Below are positions 61,093 to 64,000 of a stretch of DNA of 64,000 nt, piece after piece. How positions within the stretch are numbered: position 1 is the first letter of the stretch; each line of letters begins with the position of its first letter. The notes beneath the pieces are model-generated. The model had not been told where the DNA came from. It worked only from the letters and a program-made list of their open reading frames with translations, and ran no database searches. The translations under genes and the position numbers were made by a program. Source of the DNA: Sipunculus nudus (Eukaryota > Annelida > Sipuncula > Golfingiida > Sipunculidae); NCBI GenBank assembly GCA_026874595.1, contig CM049307.1, positions 10,375,579 through 10,439,578 on the forward strand, given 5' to 3'.

Positions 61093-62330
61093 CAATAATT
61101 ATTCACTATTGTTTCAATGTGGACATATGTCATATTTTCCATTGGCAATTACCCTGGCTTGTCCTACAACAATGTAAATAGACCAAACTCTAACAGATTG
61201 GACAAGACTACTCAGGACCAGTCCTGAAATAGACAAAATATTTGATATCTCTAGGATTGCTCAGGACCGGCTCTGGAGCAGTCACAGACAGGCAGTCTGG
61301 TCCTTCAGGTGAAGCAAACAGAGGATACGGGACAATTCATGTTCAGTTTGATATTGTCTGCTCTGTGTGCAGTCTGGTCAAGCCTATCTTTTTTGGCATC
61401 TTGTGTGAAAAAGGGGAGTGTACTGGGGAATTGGCATGGCTTAATTTTCTTATTGCTCTTATAACCAGTGTTAGATGCTATAGCTATTGATAATGCTGCC
61501 AGATATAGTGATACATGCTTACTGTCAAGTCAAGTCAGGACCAGTCATTCAGGTAGACATGTAGAGTGATGCACCAACTAGCACTTAGCTATGTTTATAA
61601 CATAATGTGAACAAACATAAGATAAGGGAAGTGTTTTCCATAACAGCAAGTAGGAGGATCAGCAAATGCAAAATATTTACCTGTGGTGTTTATTTATGTG
61701 GGATTATGTTACACTCCTCACAAAAGATGGGATAAAAGCATTTACACAAGGCATCATCATGTTTACCACAGCCCCACTTAGTCTGCTGCACCCTCTGTCT
61801 GACAGTGAACAAAAAATCAAGGCCAGTCAACTTGAGAGGCAAAGCTTTGTCATTTCCTGAAAATAATAATGTTGAGTATTTATCTGTTCAGTAAGGATCC
61901 TTAAAGATATATCATTTACTTACTGGTTGATGAAACAAAAATGTTCAATAATATGTGATCAAATCTTCTTAAATTTTTAAATATATGGGGGAAACTATAT
62001 CGAAGGTGCTCACTAGAGAGCAAATACCTCTTCCATGGTCATGCTCTGTGCTCATGTTAAAACAAAAACTGGCTGCCTGTGATTGGATGTTTTACTGCAG
62101 CACATGTACCAGGACCAGCCAGCTTCTCTTTAATTCACCAGCATATTATGTTTTATTGAAAAGTATCTGGTTGATGGTGCTACAATAACCTCTTCCCAAA
62201 CTAATGTCAAATTCCTCACATTTTATGGGATACTGTAAAAAACTTTGGAGAGTTTCCCTTCCTTCTGTTTGTCTGCTATTCATTCATTAATTCAGTCATT
62301 TATGTTAATGAAATGAAAACTTTTATCTTT
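59734..62330 (+). other. Intron 6, no gene found
   Basis: AT-rich sequence with only short or overlapping open frames. It contains the TA tract at 61000-61089. Confidence 0.4.
61000..61089 (+). repeat. TA microsatellite, about 45 units
   Basis: An uninterrupted TA run of about 90 bases. Confidence 0.97.
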
Positions 62331-62333
62331 TTA

Positions 62334-63520
62334 GCGAACCTGTGAGCTTATGCGATGGTGCGGCATTGTCCGTCAATGCGTTGTGTGTCGTCTGTACATT
62401 AACCATAGCTAACTCAAAAATTGCAGGAGCTAGCATCATCAAATTTTTTATAATAATCAGTCATCTGAAAAACTCTATCAGATTTTGTTTATTTTTATTT
62501 CTAACTGCATTTCTTAGATTTTATAGAGAAAAAGCTAAAAAAGCTTTAAAAAATTTTTCTTCTCCGAAACTGTCCAGCCAAATTTTCCCATATTTCACCG
62601 AAATGATCCCTGGAACATTCTCTCTCAAGTTTTTTTTAATGGTTCCAGTTCCGAGATTTTTGGCTGAGTTACAGGAGGTTGAACTTAGTCATCTGTCCAA
62701 AAAAGCACACTAAATTTTCAATCTCAGAAACAGCTAGAGCTGTCATCACTAAATTTTATGCCAATGTTTGTCACATATGTCATATTCGAAATTGAGGTAT
62801 TGGTGGCGCCGCCTACATTGATCTGTTTTTTACAAGCAAAAATTGTAATTTTAGACTCTTCTAGCTTATAAACTGTTTTATGATGAAACTGTCAAGCTGA
62901 TTGGTTTAAACTTTACAAGAATTATTCTATGGTAGGGTACTGCCAGTTTTATAAGAATAGATTGGGCAAATGCAGCTTTAAAAAAGTAGTGTAGCCAATT
63001 GAAACAGGCTCTCTGTGTTTGAAAACAGATTTGACAATATGCTGAGTTTCAGCAGCCAAGTCAAGAGGTCACTCTGTACAACCAGGTGGGGTCCAGACAT
63101 CACCATGGCAACTGACCTAGCTCTGTCTGGTGTCTAGCAGAATGCCCAGATTAGACCTATTGGAACTATATCTTTTAACTGTTTTGGATTTCATTTTTAG
63201 CGAATCTGTGGGCTTATGCAATGGTGTGGAGTCTTCCGTCTTCCGTCGTGCGTCATAGCTATCTCAAAAAGGGCAGGAGCTAGCATTACCAATTTTTTTT
63301 TGCAAAAAATTTGTCATCTAAAAAATTCTATCGGATTTTGCTTATTTCTTGGCTAACTGCATTTTCTTAGATTTTATAGGGAAGAAGCTAAAAAACATTG
63401 AAAAATGTTCTTCTCTGATTCTTTAAAGAGGATCAATATTAAATTTTAAAAAAAATAAACCTCCATTCATACTCCCAAACTTTGCAGGGGTTCGCATAAG
63501 GCCTGTAGGACTTGTTTACT
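62334..63520 (+). mobile_element. F3 elements, one 5' portion and one short copy with a 3' end
   Basis: GCGAACCTGTGAGC at 62334 and a second diverged 5' end GCGAATCTGTGGGC at 63200 open two F3 copies. The 3' end near 63488-63520 (GGTTCGCATAAGGCCTGTAGG followed by ACTTGTTT) closes one of them. The body up to about 62800 matches 15899-16370, with shared phrases AAAGCTAAAAAAGCTTT and ATGATCCCTGGAAC. The 123-codon open frame (62342-62713) lies wholly inside the repeat and is not a gene. Confidence 0.6.
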
Positions 63521-64000
63521 TTGAAATTTTGAAGATTCGTATATGTGAAGATTACCCATTGGTCTTTATTAAAAGCTGGCATCAGAGGTCAAAGGTTAAG
63601 GTCGTAAGTGTGTAGAAGTCCAAGGGCAAGTTTCTCAGGTGACACCAACTTATAATTATTGGGACAATAAATAAGTTATTTCATTAAATGAATATGGTTA
63701 TTTATGTAAATTGCTACGTGCTGTGACAAGAGACTATTTTGACATTTGAATTGTCATTATTAAAGGAACATACAAATGCACATACTATACTGATGTGATC
63801 TGTATGTTAATTTTAGCTAAAAGCCACATTTGATACTAAATACCTTCTTGCAGTCCTTGGATACAGAATTTGTTCTCTAAATTGGCTGTTAGCAGAGGTG
63901 TAGGTAATTTACATGTATGTCTGTCATGTTTTAAGTCTATTTGTTTCCTTCAGTGGTTGAGGCAATGCAGTGTTACACATGACTTACTGTAGATTAAAGG
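63521..64000 (+). other. Intronic sequence at the window end
   Basis: No repeat or secure exon is seen. A pyrimidine-rich acceptor-like site ends at 63953, but the following frame has only twelve codons before a stop. Confidence 0.35.

Noticed and set aside
62342-62713. 123-codon open frame
   Set aside because: It lies entirely within an F3 repeat that recurs at 15899-16370, where the similar frame is shorter.
63954-63992. Possible final exon of the EGF-ligand gene after a good pyrimidine-rich acceptor
   Set aside because: It is phase-compatible but has only twelve codons before a stop and no sequence support. Chance occurrence is likely.
1-64000. CRISPR arrays, bacterial operons, ribosome-binding sites
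   Set aside because: The sequence is eukaryotic, with spliced exons and eukaryotic transposons. The tandem repeats lack spacer-repeat structure.

Overview
The window is eukaryotic genomic DNA: AT-rich, sparse in genes, dense in repeats, with spliced exons bounded by GT...AG and introns of up to 51 kb. The repeat families point to a mollusc, most likely a bivalve. They include tandem-repeat-bearing elements like the bivalve pearl/Helentron group, pogo/Tigger-like DNA transposons and a BEL/Pao retrotransposon. The species is inference, not something the sequence states.

One host gene spans almost the whole window on the + strand. Six exons (966-1041, 52246-52438, 53077-53132, 53476-53584, 57640-57774, 59664-59733) join with matching phases into 213 open codons. 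They encode a signal peptide, a short extracellular stalk, one EGF-like domain (six cysteines with the spacing of ErbB/EGFR ligands such as Spitz and TGF-alpha), one transmembrane helix and a basic cytoplasmic start. The gene continues beyond 64000. It is best read as a membrane-anchored EGFR ligand precursor of the Spitz/neuregulin/TGF-alpha type.

Intron 1 (1042-52245) is a transposon landscape. Four families share one layout: a subterminal inverted repeat at each end, a short palindrome just inside the 3' end, and a 3' terminus ending CTTGTTT or CTAGTT. This is the layout of non-autonomous Helentron/Helitron2 elements. I call them F1 (ATGCCCCCGCC ends; 2058-3243, 18524-20055), F2 (CTCAGCTGA ends; about 10741, 13070-15607, 21698-24987, 47892-52235 and fragments), F3 (GCGAACCTGTG ends; 15899-18479 and 62334-63520) and F4 (GTATCTGCC ends; 41357-42456 on the minus strand, plus a fragment ending at 18292). 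Two copies of a pogo/Tigger-like non-autonomous DNA transposon (11950-13066 and 45434-46672) carry a broken CENP-B-type helix-turn-helix remnant. A further DNA-transposon shell (26791-35613) encloses a BEL/Pao element (27892-35421, minus strand) with two 1204-bp LTRs and a Gag-Pro-Pol reading frame interrupted by a single in-frame TAA.

The introns around the EGF exons hold minisatellites, notably a 2.5-kb array of 30-bp units at about 54250-56830.

The most notable points are: the 3' end of an F2 element lies 10 bases before the splice acceptor of the EGF exon and supplies part of its pyrimidine tract; four Helentron-like families share one architecture; and the BEL element has an anomalous 5' end, with no recognisable primer-binding site and its 5'-side LTR flanked on both sides by the same 5-bp GTCAG. 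No tRNA, rRNA or CRISPR feature was seen.
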